From Hoeflea algicola (GTDB taxonomy: Bacteria; Pseudomonadota; Alphaproteobacteria; Rhizobiales; Rhizobiaceae): a DNA stretch of 64,000 nt. Numbering within the stretch: the first letter of the stretch is position 1; the number at the start of each line of letters is the position of its first letter. Under the pieces are notes generated by a model. It ran no database searches. It saw only the letters and a program-made list of their open reading frames with translations, and was not told where the DNA came from. This document shows, in pieces, positions 55,874 through 64,000 of this stretch. Location of the stretch: the NCBI RefSeq assembly GCF_026619415.1, contig NZ_JAOVZR010000001.1, positions 1,674,001 to 1,738,000 of the forward strand. The letters are read 5' to 3'. The translations under genes and the position numbers were made by a program.

Positions 55874-56842
55874 ATGACACGTACCATCGTCGCCTCAGCC
55901 ACCCGTGAACTGATTATCGGCTTTGATCAGCCCTTCTGCGTGATCGGCGAGCGCATCAATCCGACCGGCCGCAAGAAGCTGGCCGCGGAGATGATCGAGG
56001 GTAATTTCGAAACCGTCATCAAGGACGCGCTGGCACAGGTCGCCGCCGGTGCCTCCATGCTCGACGTCAATGCTGGCGTTACGTCCGTCAACCCGAACGA
56101 AACCGAACCCGGACTTCTGGTTCAGACGTTGCAGATCGTTCAGGATCTGGTCGATGTGCCGCTGTCCATCGACAGTTCCGTTACCGCAGCTATCGAGGCC
56201 GCTCTGAAGGTCGCCAAGGGCAGACCACTGGTCAACTCGGTCACCGGCGAGGAGGAAAAGCTCGAAGCCATTCTGCCACTGATCAAGAAATATGATGTGC
56301 CGGTGGTGGCAATTTCCAATGACGAAACCGGCATTTCGATGGATCCTGACGTGCGTTTCGCCGTTGCCAAGAAGATCGTTGAGCGTTGCGCCGATTTCGG
56401 CATTCCGGCCCATGATGTGGTTGTCGATCCGCTGGTGATGCCGATCGGCGCCCTTGGCGACGCTGGCCGCCAGGTGTTTGCCCTGCTGCATCGGCTGCGC
56501 CATGAACTCAAGGTCAACACCACCTGCGGTCTGTCCAACATTTCCTTCGGCATCCCTCATCGGCACGGCATCAATGCCGGTTTCATTCCGATGGTGATCG
56601 GCGCCGGCATGACCTCGGCGATCATGAATCCTTGCCGTCCGCAGGAAATGGAAGCCGTTCACGCCGCCAATGTGCTCAACGGCACCGATCCCAACTGCAT
56701 GAACTGGATCAAGACCTACAAGGACTACCAGTCGAATGTGGCCGGCTCCGCGCCCGCGCCGCAAGCAGCCGCGCCTTCGAATGACGGTGGATCTGGCGGC
56801 CGTCGTCGCGGCGGTCGCGCGGGCCGCTCAGGAGGCGCATGA
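55874..56842 (+). CDS. methyltetrahydrofolate:corrinoid methyltransferase (pterin-binding, MtgA/MtvA type)
   Basis: A 322-residue pterin-binding TIM barrel. Blocks: FCVIGERINPTGRKKLA, ASMLDVNAG, VPLSIDSSV, VNSVTGEE, VVAISNDETG and TTCGLSNISFG, as in AcsE and the corrinoid-linked enzymes that methylate THF. It should take the methyl from the corrinoid protein to tetrahydrofolate. The C-terminal ~45 residues are Ala/Gly/Arg-rich and probably disordered. It starts a unit with the RACo-like gene 6 bases downstream. Confidence 0.92.
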   Translation: MTRTIVASATRELIIGFDQPFCVIGERINPTGRKKLAAEMIEGNFETVIKDALAQVAAGASMLDVNAGVTSVNPNETEPGLLVQTLQIVQDLVDVPLSIDSSVTAAIEAALKVAKGRPLVNSVTGEEEKLEAILPLIKKYDVPVVAISNDETGISMDPDVRFAVAKKIVERCADFGIPAHDVVVDPLVMPIGALGDAGRQVFALLHRLRHELKVNTTCGLSNISFGIPHRHGINAGFIPMVIGAGMTSAIMNPCRPQEMEAVHAANVLNGTDPNCMNWIKTYKDYQSNVAGSAPAPQAAAPSNDGGSGGRRRGGRAGRSGGA

Positions 56843-56848
56843 CCTGTA

Positions 56849-58885
56849 ATGACCGACCACCTAGTCCTGTTTATGCCATCGGGAAAGCGTGGCCGCTTTC
56901 CCACTGATACACCGGTGCTCGAAGCGGCGCGCCAATTGGGCGTTCATGTGGAAAGTGTCTGCGGCGGACGCGGTATCTGCGGTCGCTGTCAGGTTGAAGT
57001 GCAGGAGGGGGTGTTTGCCAAGCACGGCATCACCTCGTCCAATGAGCACATCAGCCCCTTCGGCGGCAATGAAATCCGTTACGCTGAAAAACGCGACCTG
57101 AAGGCCGGACGCCGGCTTTCCTGCACGGCAAAGGTCCTCGGTGATCTCGTTGTCGACATCCCGCAGGATACCGTGGTCAACGCCCAGGTCGTGCGCAAGG
57201 ATTCCGACGGACGGGTTATCGAGCGCAATCCGGCTGTGCATATGTGCTACGTCGAAGTCGATGAGCCTGACATGCACAAACCGCTCGGCGATCTCGACCG
57301 GATGCTGGTACAAATCAAGAACGACTGGGGCTTCAGCAATCTCCAGATCGACGCATATCTCTACGCTCAGGTGCAGAAAATTCTGCGCAAGGGCGACTGG
57401 AAGGTGACCGCCGCCATCCATGAACCCTTCGAAGGCGGACCAGCCATCCTGGTTGCACTTTATCCCGGCCTCAAGAACGAGGCCTACGGGATTGCCTGCG
57501 ATATTGGCTCGACCACCATCGCCATGCATCTATCCTCTCTCCTGTCGGGACGCACGCTGGCCTCGGCAGGAACCTCCAATCCACAGATCCGCTTCGGCGA
57601 GGATCTGATGAGCCGCGTCTCCTACGTGATGATGAACCCCGAAGGTCGTGAGGGCATGACCAAGGCGGTGCGTGAGGCACTCAACGAACTGATCGGAAAG
57701 GTCTGCAAAGAAGGTGGAATCGAACGCACCGACATCCTTGACACGGTGTTTGTCGGCAACCCGATCATGCACCACCTGTTTTTGGGCATCGACCCGACCG
57801 AACTAGGCGGCGCACCGTTTGCGCTTGCGGTGTCCGGCCCGGTCAATGTCAGGGCGTGCGAGCTCGATATCGAGGTCAATCCCGGAGCACGGGTCTACAT
57901 GCTGCCCTGCATCGCCGGCCATGTTGGTGCCGACGCCGCAGCGGCAACGCTGACCGAAGGCCCCCACCGCCAGGACGAGATGATGCTGCTGGTCGATGTC
58001 GGCACCAATGCCGAGATCGTGCTTGGCAATAAGGCGCGCACCGTTGCCGCATCCTCGCCCACCGGCCCGGCGTTTGAAGGGGCGGAAATTTCCTGCGGCC
58101 AGCGCGCTGCCCCCGGCGCCATCGAACGCGTTCGCATCGATCCCGTCACGCTCGAGCCGAAATACCGCGTCATCGGCATCGAACCCTGGTCCGATGAGCC
58201 CGGTTTTGATGAGCAAGCCAAGAAAGTTGGCGTCACCGGCGTCTGCGGCTCCGGCATCATCGAGATCATCGCGGAGATGTACCTCACCGGCATCGTCTCA
58301 GAGGACGGCGTCATCAATGGCGAGTTGGCGGCGACAAATCCGCGCATCGTTCTGAGCGGGCGAACATACTCCTATCTGCTCAAGGATGGCGAACCGAAGC
58401 TGATGGTGTCGCAGAACGACGTTCGCGCCATCCAGCTCGGCAAAGCTGCGCTCTACGCCGGCATCAAGCTGCTGATGGACAAGCTCAGCATTACCACTGT
58501 TGACAACATCGGCCTTGCCGGCGCCTTCGGCTCCTTCATTGATCCGAAATATGCGCTGGTGTTGGGCTTAGTGCCTGATTGCGAAATCGCCAAGGTCAAG
58601 GCCGTCGGCAACGCCGCAGGCACCGGTGCGCGCATGGCGCTCCTCAACCGCACCCATCGCCGCGAGATCGAGCACACCGTCACCCGCATCGAGAAGATCG
58701 AGACCGCTCTGGAATCAGATTTCCAGAAGCATTTCGTCAATGCCATGGCCTTCCCCAACAAGGTCGACGCCTTCCCGCGCTTGGCCCAAGAGGTGCAACT
58801 GCCGGTGCGTTCGGTGGACACAGACGCCGCTGACGGCATCGAACCGGGCGTCGCCAGGCGCCGCGGTGGCCGCCGCCGCGGCTGA
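56849..58885 (+). CDS. RACo/RamA-like ASKHA ATPase reactivating the corrinoid (2Fe-2S N-terminus)
   Basis: A 678-residue protein. N-terminal 2Fe-2S ferredoxin domain with Cys38, Cys44, Cys47 and Cys92 (CGGRGICGRC ... SC). The C-terminal ASKHA ATPase has YGIACDIGSTTIAMHL, a middle loop and LLVDVGTNAEIVLGN. Such proteins reduce Co(II) corrinoid to Co(I), using ATP (RACo, RamA). It ends basic (RRRGGRRRG). No other gene in the window would do this job, so it is needed by the MttB/corrinoid pair. An ASKHA protein with this domain order is typical. Confidence 0.93.
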   Translation: MTDHLVLFMPSGKRGRFPTDTPVLEAARQLGVHVESVCGGRGICGRCQVEVQEGVFAKHGITSSNEHISPFGGNEIRYAEKRDLKAGRRLSCTAKVLGDLVVDIPQDTVVNAQVVRKDSDGRVIERNPAVHMCYVEVDEPDMHKPLGDLDRMLVQIKNDWGFSNLQIDAYLYAQVQKILRKGDWKVTAAIHEPFEGGPAILVALYPGLKNEAYGIACDIGSTTIAMHLSSLLSGRTLASAGTSNPQIRFGEDLMSRVSYVMMNPEGREGMTKAVREALNELIGKVCKEGGIERTDILDTVFVGNPIMHHLFLGIDPTELGGAPFALAVSGPVNVRACELDIEVNPGARVYMLPCIAGHVGADAAAATLTEGPHRQDEMMLLVDVGTNAEIVLGNKARTVAASSPTGPAFEGAEISCGQRAAPGAIERVRIDPVTLEPKYRVIGIEPWSDEPGFDEQAKKVGVTGVCGSGIIEIIAEMYLTGIVSEDGVINGELAATNPRIVLSGRTYSYLLKDGEPKLMVSQNDVRAIQLGKAALYAGIKLLMDKLSITTVDNIGLAGAFGSFIDPKYALVLGLVPDCEIAKVKAVGNAAGTGARMALLNRTHRREIEHTVTRIEKIETALESDFQKHFVNAMAFPNKVDAFPRLAQEVQLPVRSVDTDAADGIEPGVARRRGGRRRG

Positions 58886-58890
58886 CCGGT

Positions 58891-58911
58891 GGGGCTCGCG
58901 ATTCGAGCCCC
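58891..58911. terminator. stem-loop after the RACo-like gene
   Basis: GGGGCTCG, loop CGATT, CGAGCCCC, an 8-base perfect stem starting 6 bases after the stop. The T tract is missing, so this is a probable but not proven terminator. Confidence 0.6.
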
Positions 58912-58983
58912 CTGTACCGCTCGCGAAGATGTGAAGTGAGTATCCTCGCTGCGCGCGTTAGTCTTGCGCTCAGGAGGATCCAC

Positions 58984-59187
58984 ATGTCGGACAAAGGACT
59001 ACTTCGGTTGGGCATTTTTGGCACTGTGCTGGCAGCCCTGTGCTGTTTCACGCCGGTACTCGTGATTTTATTCGGCATCCTGGGGCTGGCTTCGGTGGTG
59101 GGTTATCTCGACCTGGTTTTGTTGCCGGTGCTTGCTGGTTTCATTTTGTTGACGATCTACGCGCTCTGGAGGCGCAATGCTGCATGA
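58984..59187 (+). CDS. merF: mercury transporter MerF-like protein
   Basis: A 67-residue membrane protein with two helices. The first carries the mercury-binding vicinal pair in ALCCFTPVLVILF (Cys20, Cys21), the second runs LVLLPVLAGFILLTIYAL. Typical MerF also has a second Cys pair near the C-terminus, which is absent here (ends WRRNAA). AGGAGG precedes the ATG. The next gene overlaps by 4 bases. There is no merA or merR in view. Confidence 0.9.
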   Translation: MSDKGLLRLGIFGTVLAALCCFTPVLVILFGILGLASVVGYLDLVLLPVLAGFILLTIYALWRRNAA

Positions 59188-59402
59188 CCCAGCTCCAGTC
59201 CACTCTCACCTGCCCCGAATGCGGCCATGCCGAGACCGAGACCATGCCAATCGACGCCTGCCAGTGGTTTTATGACTGCAAATCCTGCGGCGCGCTCCTC
59301 AAACCCAAGCCCGGAGACTGCTGCGTATTCTGTTCCTATGGAACCGTTGCCTGCCCTCCGGTCCAGCAGGGCGACGTCTGTTGCAACACCGGTTCCACCT
59401 GA
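59184..59402 (+). CDS. small Cys-rich GDCC-type protein paired with merF
   Basis: A 72-residue soluble protein. N-terminal zinc-ribbon-like CPECGHAE and CKSCGALL, then GDCCVFCSYGTVACPP and a C-terminal CCNTGST. This GDCC-x-FCSYG family is found with merF/merT genes. Its start overlaps the merF stop (ATGA). The many vicinal cysteines suggest heavy-metal binding. Function not established. Confidence 0.8.
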   Translation: MTQLQSTLTCPECGHAETETMPIDACQWFYDCKSCGALLKPKPGDCCVFCSYGTVACPPVQQGDVCCNTGST

Positions 59403-59534
59403 CCCCGGGGCCGGACCAATCTGGGCTAGACGCACCGCGCCAGTTGTATGCGACTCAGCGCGTCCTGGTCCGGGGCTGGTAGTCTAAACGCCATCTGGCT
59501 TTACCCGAATCGACGTTGCCGCTACGGCTGAGCG

Positions 59535-60722
59535 ATGGCCAGCCTGTTCAGATCACCGCTGTTTTTCGTGTTCGCGCTCTGGGCCGCCGGTCTGGGCGCG
59601 GCGGCCCAGTTTGCCAAGGTCGTGGTCATCTTTCCGGAGCTTCAGGCCCATTACGGCGAAACCGGCGCGGCGTCGGGCTATCTTGTCTCGCTGATATCCT
59701 TCATGGGCATGGTGCTGGGGCTGGTGACCGGCATCATCGCGATCCAGATCGGCCTCAGGCGGTTGCTGCTGATCGGATTGATCCTTGGCGTGGCGGTTTC
59801 AATTTTCCAGGCCACGCTTCCGCCTTTCGGGTGGATGCTGGCGAGCCGTCTGCTTGAAGGGCTGTCGCATCTGGCCATCATCGTTTCCGCGCCAACCCTG
59901 ATCGCTCAGTTTGCCGCCGACCGGCATCAGGGCGCTGCTCTGACCCTGTGGGGTACCTTCTTCGGCGTCGCTTTTGCGATTATGGCCGTTGCTGCGCAGC
60001 CGGCGATAACCGCCTTCGGCCTGGGCGGGCTGTCTGCCGCACACGCACTCTACATGGCCGCCTGCGCGATGCTGCTGGCCTGGGCGCTGCCCTCGCATGA
60101 TCACGGCATCCCCGCATCATGGCCATCGCTCACTGATGTCGCGCAGCAGCATCTGAAGGCCTATTCCTCGCCTTTTATTGCAGCACCGGCACTTGGCTGG
60201 TTGTTTTACACACTGACATTCGTGGCCCTGATGGCAATTGCGCCGACTTTGGTCGACCCCCAACACCGTGCGCTGGTGGCTGCTACCATGCCGCTTGCCA
60301 GCATCCTGTCCTCGATCACGTTTGGCTCCTGGTTGTTGCGCTACTTGCCGGCGGTCACCGTGATCATCAGCGGCTTCGCGCTCGCCATCCTGCTGATGCT
60401 GGTATTCGCCCTCTTCGGTCCGGGGCCCTGGTTGTTCATCGCCTTGTTTACGGCTCTCGGCCTGGTTCAGGGCGCTAGTTTCGCCGCCGTCCCGCAACTC
60501 AACCCGTCGCTTACCGATCGGGTTCTCGGCAATGGCGGTCTCGCCCAGACCGGCAATCTCGGCAACAGCATCGGCACCCCGATCGTTCTCGCCATCCTCG
60601 CCTCCGGCGCACCGCTGGCCCTACCGTTGTTCCTGATCGGTTGTTATGGCTGCGCCATCCTCGTCCATCTCGCTATGGGCAAGCGTCGCAGGGCGCAAGC
60701 AAAAGCCTCGAGTCCGGCGTGA
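59535..60722 (+). CDS. MFS transporter
   Basis: A 395-residue major-facilitator protein with about 12 hydrophobic helices. A charged loop between helices 2 and 3 (AIQIGLRRLLLIG) and SRLLEGLSHLAIIVSAPTL are MFS features. Substrate unknown. It ends 6 bases before the convergent LysR gene, and may be a target of that regulator or independent of it. Confidence 0.9.
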   Translation: MASLFRSPLFFVFALWAAGLGAAAQFAKVVVIFPELQAHYGETGAASGYLVSLISFMGMVLGLVTGIIAIQIGLRRLLLIGLILGVAVSIFQATLPPFGWMLASRLLEGLSHLAIIVSAPTLIAQFAADRHQGAALTLWGTFFGVAFAIMAVAAQPAITAFGLGGLSAAHALYMAACAMLLAWALPSHDHGIPASWPSLTDVAQQHLKAYSSPFIAAPALGWLFYTLTFVALMAIAPTLVDPQHRALVAATMPLASILSSITFGSWLLRYLPAVTVIISGFALAILLMLVFALFGPGPWLFIALFTALGLVQGASFAAVPQLNPSLTDRVLGNGGLAQTGNLGNSIGTPIVLAILASGAPLALPLFLIGCYGCAILVHLAMGKRRRAQAKASSPA

Positions 60723-60728
60723 CCAGCC

Positions 60729-61643
60729 TCAGGCATTGAACGAACCGGTCTGGCTGAAACGCTCGAACCCGGCCCGGAAATGATCGCTGACGGCACAGAC
60801 CGGCGCTGACGGGTTGGCGGCAACCTTCAGCAGCAATTGATAGGCACCCGGCGCCGGAATGCCGCAGCATTCATCCAGGATCTGCAGGTCGGAGCCAATG
60901 AAGCTCCGCCCCATCGGTGCGATCGCCAGGTCCGACAGGATTGCCGCCCGCTGTCCGGCGGAATGCGAGGTCATGAACGCCACCCGATAGGTCCGGCCCA
61001 CCCGATCAAGCGCCGCCAGCGCCTTCTCACGCCAGATGCAGCCGTCTTCCCACATCGATACCGGCAATGGATCAAGCAGGTGCGCTTGCCCACCCTTGGC
61101 GCCAACCCAGACGATGTCGTCTGTCATCACCACCTCATCTCCCTCTTCGAGTGAATCCCGGGCACAACTGACCAACGCGATGTCGAGATGTCCCGATGCA
61201 AAGCGCTTGGTCAAATTGGCGGACTCGTCGATCACCACGTCGACGGTCACGGAGGGATGCGACTGGGCAAACAATTTGAGCACGCCCGGCAGCACCGCCT
61301 CGCCGTAATCTGATGGTGATCCGATCCGCACCACCCCGGAGACATCGGGGGAAACGAAACGCGAGATCGTTTCGCGGTTGAGCGCAATCAGCCGCCGCGC
61401 ATAGCCAAGCAAAATCTCGCCATCATGGGTCAGCGAGACATTGCGCGCGTCGCGTAGGAACACGGAGACGCCCAGTTGCTCTTCCAGACGCTTGATCTGC
61501 ATGGAAACCGCCGATGGCGTGCGGTAGATCCGCGCGGCTGCGGCGGTAAAGCTGCCGGTTTCGGCAATTGCAACAAAGCTGCGCAAGACATCGGGGTCCA
61601 GCATTAACAGCGGATGATTGAGAGGTGCGTTCATATCATTCAA
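60729..61643 (-). CDS. LysR-family transcriptional regulator
   Basis: A 304-residue LTTR. Helix-turn-helix ~15-75 (LRSFVAIAETGSFTAAAARIY; TPSAVSMQIKRLEEQLGVSVF). A substrate-binding fold follows (VRIGSPSDYGEAVLP; HLDIALVSC). It is divergent from the DUF1127 gene across a 109-base gap and convergent with the MFS gene. Start 61643 or 61634; neither has a clear ribosome site. Confidence 0.93.
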   Translation of the reverse strand: MNDMNAPLNHPLLMLDPDVLRSFVAIAETGSFTAAAARIYRTPSAVSMQIKRLEEQLGVSVFLRDARNVSLTHDGEILLGYARRLIALNRETISRFVSPDVSGVVRIGSPSDYGEAVLPGVLKLFAQSHPSVTVDVVIDESANLTKRFASGHLDIALVSCARDSLEEGDEVVMTDDIVWVGAKGGQAHLLDPLPVSMWEDGCIWREKALAALDRVGRTYRVAFMTSHSAGQRAAILSDLAIAPMGRSFIGSDLQILDECCGIPAPGAYQLLLKVAANPSAPVCAVSDHFRAGFERFSQTGSFNA

Positions 61644-61752
61644 TTCTGTTGATCGTTTAGCTCAATTCATTTCGTTTGATTGAACATTGCAATAGCGTGA
61701 TGATGTTGTCAATCCAGCCAGGCTGGTCAACACCGAGCAAGGAGACAAGACG

Positions 61753-61941
61753 ATGTTTGAACTATCCAGTATTGCCCGACTGGCTCGTCAATGGCGCGCC
61801 GAACGCAACCGCAGAGCAATGGAGCGTCAGCTCTACGCGCTTCCGCTGGAACTGCAGAAGGACATTGGCTGGCGCGCATCTGCGCGGCAATATGCTCCCG
61901 ACAGCAGGATCAGCAAGATCCCCGGATGCCCGCTTGTGTAA
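61753..61941 (+). CDS. DUF1127 small protein
   Basis: A 62-residue Arg-rich protein. The DUF1127 signature is at ~15-50 (RQWRAERNRRAMERQLYALP; LQKDIGWR). Such short proteins in alphaproteobacteria are often stress- or phosphate-related and sometimes bind RNA. AAGGAGACAAG precedes the ATG. It is divergent from LysR, so that regulator may control it. Confidence 0.88.
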   Translation: MFELSSIARLARQWRAERNRRAMERQLYALPLELQKDIGWRASARQYAPDSRISKIPGCPLV

Positions 61942-62057
61942 AGCTTGTGTGGCCGATGTCATAAGCCGAAATATTCGCGTTCCGGCAGTGACAAGTCACA
62001 AATTTTGTGGCCTGATTGCGACATCGGCCTTTCGTGGGCGCGCAAAGGGATTTGGGC

Positions 62058-63059
62058 ATGCCCCCACAAACTACACACAAGCGTTCTTTCGTCTTTTTTC
62101 TGGTTCCCGATTTCTCCTTGATCGCCTTTGCGATGGCGGTCGAGCCGTTACGGCTGGCCAACAGGATGTTGGGCTATGAGTGCTATGCATGGCGCCTGAC
62201 CTCCCATGACGGAGCCCCGGTCAAAGCCTCCAGTCAGGTAGAAGTTGCGGTCAACACATCGCTGGAAGACGAGCGGCGCAATCTGTCGGGCGAGAACCGG
62301 CCGACCATGGCCTTCGTTTGCTCGGGAACCAATGTCGAACGGTTCAACAACAAGTCGGTGTTGGCCTGGCTGCGCGAGGAACACAACCGCGGCGTCGCCA
62401 TTGGCGGCCTGTGTACCGGCGCCCACATTTTGGCCATGGCCGGCCTGCTTTCCGGTCGGCGGTGCGCCATCCACTGGGAGAACCTGCCCGGCTTTGCCGA
62501 AGCCTTCCCCAAGGCCAATGTGTTCGCCGATCTCTATGAGATCGACGGCGCCATCCATACCTGCGCCGGCGGCACCGCAGCGCTCGACATGATGCTTCGG
62601 CTAATCGGTGAGGACCATGACGACACGCTGGTCAACCGCATCTGCGAAATGGCGCTCACCGACCGGGTCCGCAACGCCCATGACCGACAGCGGCTGCCGC
62701 TGCGCGCACGTCTCGGCGTTCAGAACGCCAAGGTGCTGTCGATCATCGAACTGATGGAAGCCAATCTCTCCGAACCGCTTTCGCTGATCGAGATCGCCGA
62801 CGACGCCGGCTTGTCACGGCGCCAGATCGAGCGACTGTTTCGCCAGGAGATGGGCCGTTCACCCGCGCGCTACTATCTGGAGATCCGTCTTGACCGGGCC
62901 CGCCACCTGCTGATCCAGTCGCCAATGCCGGTGGTGGAGGTCGCCGTCGCTTGCGGCTTTGTCTCTGCATCGCATTTTTCCAAATGCTACCGCGAACTCT
63001 ACGATCGCTCACCGCAGCAGGAACGCGCCGACCGCAAGCAGTATCTGTCGGCGGCGTAA
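62058..63059 (+). CDS. GlxA-family AraC-type regulator (GbdR-like)
   Basis: A 333-residue protein. Residues ~8-190 form a DJ-1/PfpI-like domain (VFFLVPDFSLIAFAMAVEPL; GGLCTGAHILAMAGLL with a Cys at the nucleophile position). Residues ~225-325 are an AraC helix-turn-helix (SLIEIADDAGLSRRQIERLF; VEVAVACGFVSASHFSKCYR). This architecture includes GbdR, which senses glycine betaine and dimethylglycine in Pseudomonas. It lies a few kb from the betaine/C1 genes, so a link is suggestive but not shown. Start at 62058. Confidence 0.9.
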   Translation: MPPQTTHKRSFVFFLVPDFSLIAFAMAVEPLRLANRMLGYECYAWRLTSHDGAPVKASSQVEVAVNTSLEDERRNLSGENRPTMAFVCSGTNVERFNNKSVLAWLREEHNRGVAIGGLCTGAHILAMAGLLSGRRCAIHWENLPGFAEAFPKANVFADLYEIDGAIHTCAGGTAALDMMLRLIGEDHDDTLVNRICEMALTDRVRNAHDRQRLPLRARLGVQNAKVLSIIELMEANLSEPLSLIEIADDAGLSRRQIERLFRQEMGRSPARYYLEIRLDRARHLLIQSPMPVVEVAVACGFVSASHFSKCYRELYDRSPQQERADRKQYLSAA

Positions 63060-63123
63060 GTAACACGACCTTCTGACTGCTGAATTCGAACGCTTCGCCG
63101 AGACTCATATGTCAGGCAAAGCC

Positions 63124-63147
63124 GGAGCCATCGCCTTGATGGCCTCC
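63124..63147. terminator. stem-loop between convergent regulator and GGDEF genes
   Basis: GGAGCCATC, loop, GATGGCCTCC, with one bulge. It lies in the gap before the 3' end of the minus-strand GGDEF gene and may be a shared terminator. Confidence 0.45.
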
Positions 63148-63149
63148 GC

Positions 63150-64000
63150 TCAGGCGACGGCCTTGCCGCCGATATCGGTTTCCGAGAACACGCAATTTCG
63201 GCCGGCATGTTTGGCCATGTAGAGAAACTGGTCAGCGGCATTGAGGTAGTTGTCGAACATCTCTTCCGGGGCGATCTCTGCAAGACCGATGGAAATCGTT
63301 ACACTGAGCTCGCCATCGGCGGTAGTGATCGGCATCTGTTCGATTGAAGACCGGAGCCTTTCGCAGAATTCGCGCGCCTCGGCAAAATTCCGCCCGGAAA
63401 TCAGGAGGCCGAATTCTTCTCCACCCAAACGGGCCAGCAACTGCTCGTTGCCACACATATCCGCCAATTGCCCGGCGACCGACTTGAGCGCCACATCGCC
63501 AATCTCATGGCCATAAGTGTCGTTTAGCCGTTTGAAATGATCGATATCGACAATCGCCAGCGACTGGGCTTGATTGTGTTTGCGCGCCAGAGCGATCCGG
63601 CGTGGCCCATAGTCAAAGAAATATCGCCGGTTGTACAAGCCGGTGAGATAGTCCCGCGCAGCCAGTTCGCGCAATTGCCGGACTTGATTGGTGGTCTGGA
63701 TGTTCTGCGCCACCCGCCATCGGAACTCCTCAATGCCCAGCGGCTGGTGCAGAAAGTCGTTGGCGCCGGCACGGAGAAACCGCGCGGTCAGCGATCGGTC
63801 TTCCAGTGAAGACATGCCGATAATCCGCAATTGGTCAAAATCCCGACGCTGGCGGATCTGTTCGACCAGCGTCAATCCGTTCATCTCCGGCATCAGGTAG
63901 TTGATGACGGCAAGGTCGAAATCATCGTCCTCTTCCAGCGCCTCGAGCGCAGCTTCGCCGCTGGCAACCGCGGTCACCCGGTAAAGCTGCCGCAGCAATT
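63150..64000 (-). CDS. PleD-like diguanylate cyclase response regulator (3' part; continues beyond the window)
   Basis: The visible 283 residues run off the right edge; the true start is outside. A receiver domain occupies the N-terminal ~120 residues. Its phosphoacceptor position reads INYLMPEMNG, with Asn where Asp is usual, so it is a degenerate adaptor receiver like the second REC of PleD. The GGDEF domain follows (RDYLTGLYNRRYFFDY; LLARLGGEEFGLLISG; VTISIGLAEI), with the active GGEEF loop. The R-x-x-D inhibitory site is absent (GNEQ). It should make cyclic di-GMP. Confidence 0.92.
   Translation of the reverse strand, partial: LLRQLYRVTAVASGEAALEALEEDDDFDLAVINYLMPEMNGLTLVEQIRQRRDFDQLRIIGMSSLEDRSLTARFLRAGANDFLHQPLGIEEFRWRVAQNIQTTNQVRQLRELAARDYLTGLYNRRYFFDYGPRRIALARKHNQAQSLAIVDIDHFKRLNDTYGHEIGDVALKSVAGQLADMCGNEQLLARLGGEEFGLLISGRNFAEAREFCERLRSSIEQMPITTADGELSVTISIGLAEIAPEEMFDNYLNAADQFLYMAKHAGRNCVFSETDIGGKAVA

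Overview
The window is high-GC, densely packed DNA from an alphaproteobacterium, most likely a Hyphomicrobiales (Rhizobiales) member related to Rhizobiaceae or Hoeflea-like bacteria. The main evidence is a complete acpXL-fabZ-fabF-fabF-adh-lpxXL cluster for the very-long-chain acyl group of lipid A, an FnrN/HemN pair, and a large cobalamin locus that ends in the aerobic-type cobaltochelatase CobN. I could not run any database search; assignments rest on motifs, lengths and gene order.

Layout. 0.2-3.5 kb: a PAS protein, the oxygen regulator FnrN and HemN, with an FNR box between the last two. 3.6-9.1 kb: the lipid A VLCFA cluster, ended by a stem-loop, then a convergent L,D-transpeptidase. 9.6-38.6 kb: cobalamin synthesis (cobD, cobC, cobB, cobA; cbiD, cobK; cobM, cbiG-cobJ, cobI, cobL, cobH, cbiX; cobO, cobN, cobW, cobP, cbtA, cbtB; cobQ). 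A B12 riboswitch stands before cbtB. The locus is interrupted by ridA and by an accessory block at 25.2-28.7 kb (LysR, two SDRs, a broken reductase, a truncated SnoaL-like gene). Several cob genes carry frame breaks (cbiG-cobJ one, cobN two that compensate, cobQ one); these may be sequencing indels or real.

38.6-44.8 kb: an orphan small ORF with a strong terminator, a betaine/choline-type ABC transporter, a betaine-homocysteine methyltransferase and a PadR regulator. 45.1-47.7 kb: an ECF sigma factor with a VWA membrane protein. 47.8-58.9 kb: a corrinoid-dependent C1 module. It holds an MttB-family (non-pyrrolysine) methyltransferase, its corrinoid protein, a methyltetrahydrofolate:corrinoid methyltransferase, a MetF/MetV-like reductase pair, a RACo/RamA-like reactivating ATPase, a formyltransferase-fold protein, DUF1638 and PF13769 proteins, and an Fe-S protein interrupted by an in-frame amber codon. 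58.9-64 kb: a small mercury-type pair (merF plus a Cys-rich protein), an MFS transporter, a LysR regulator, a DUF1127 protein, a GlxA/GbdR-type AraC regulator and the 3' part of a PleD-like diguanylate cyclase.

How it fits together (inference): the transporter imports a quaternary amine. Its methyl groups are taken either by Bmt onto homocysteine or by the MttB-corrinoid system onto tetrahydrofolate, where MetF/MetV oxidise methyl-THF. The cob genes and cobalt transporter CbtAB supply the corrinoid. AT-rich dyads before bmt and before the methyl-THF:corrinoid methyltransferase suggest a shared methionine/C1 regulator.
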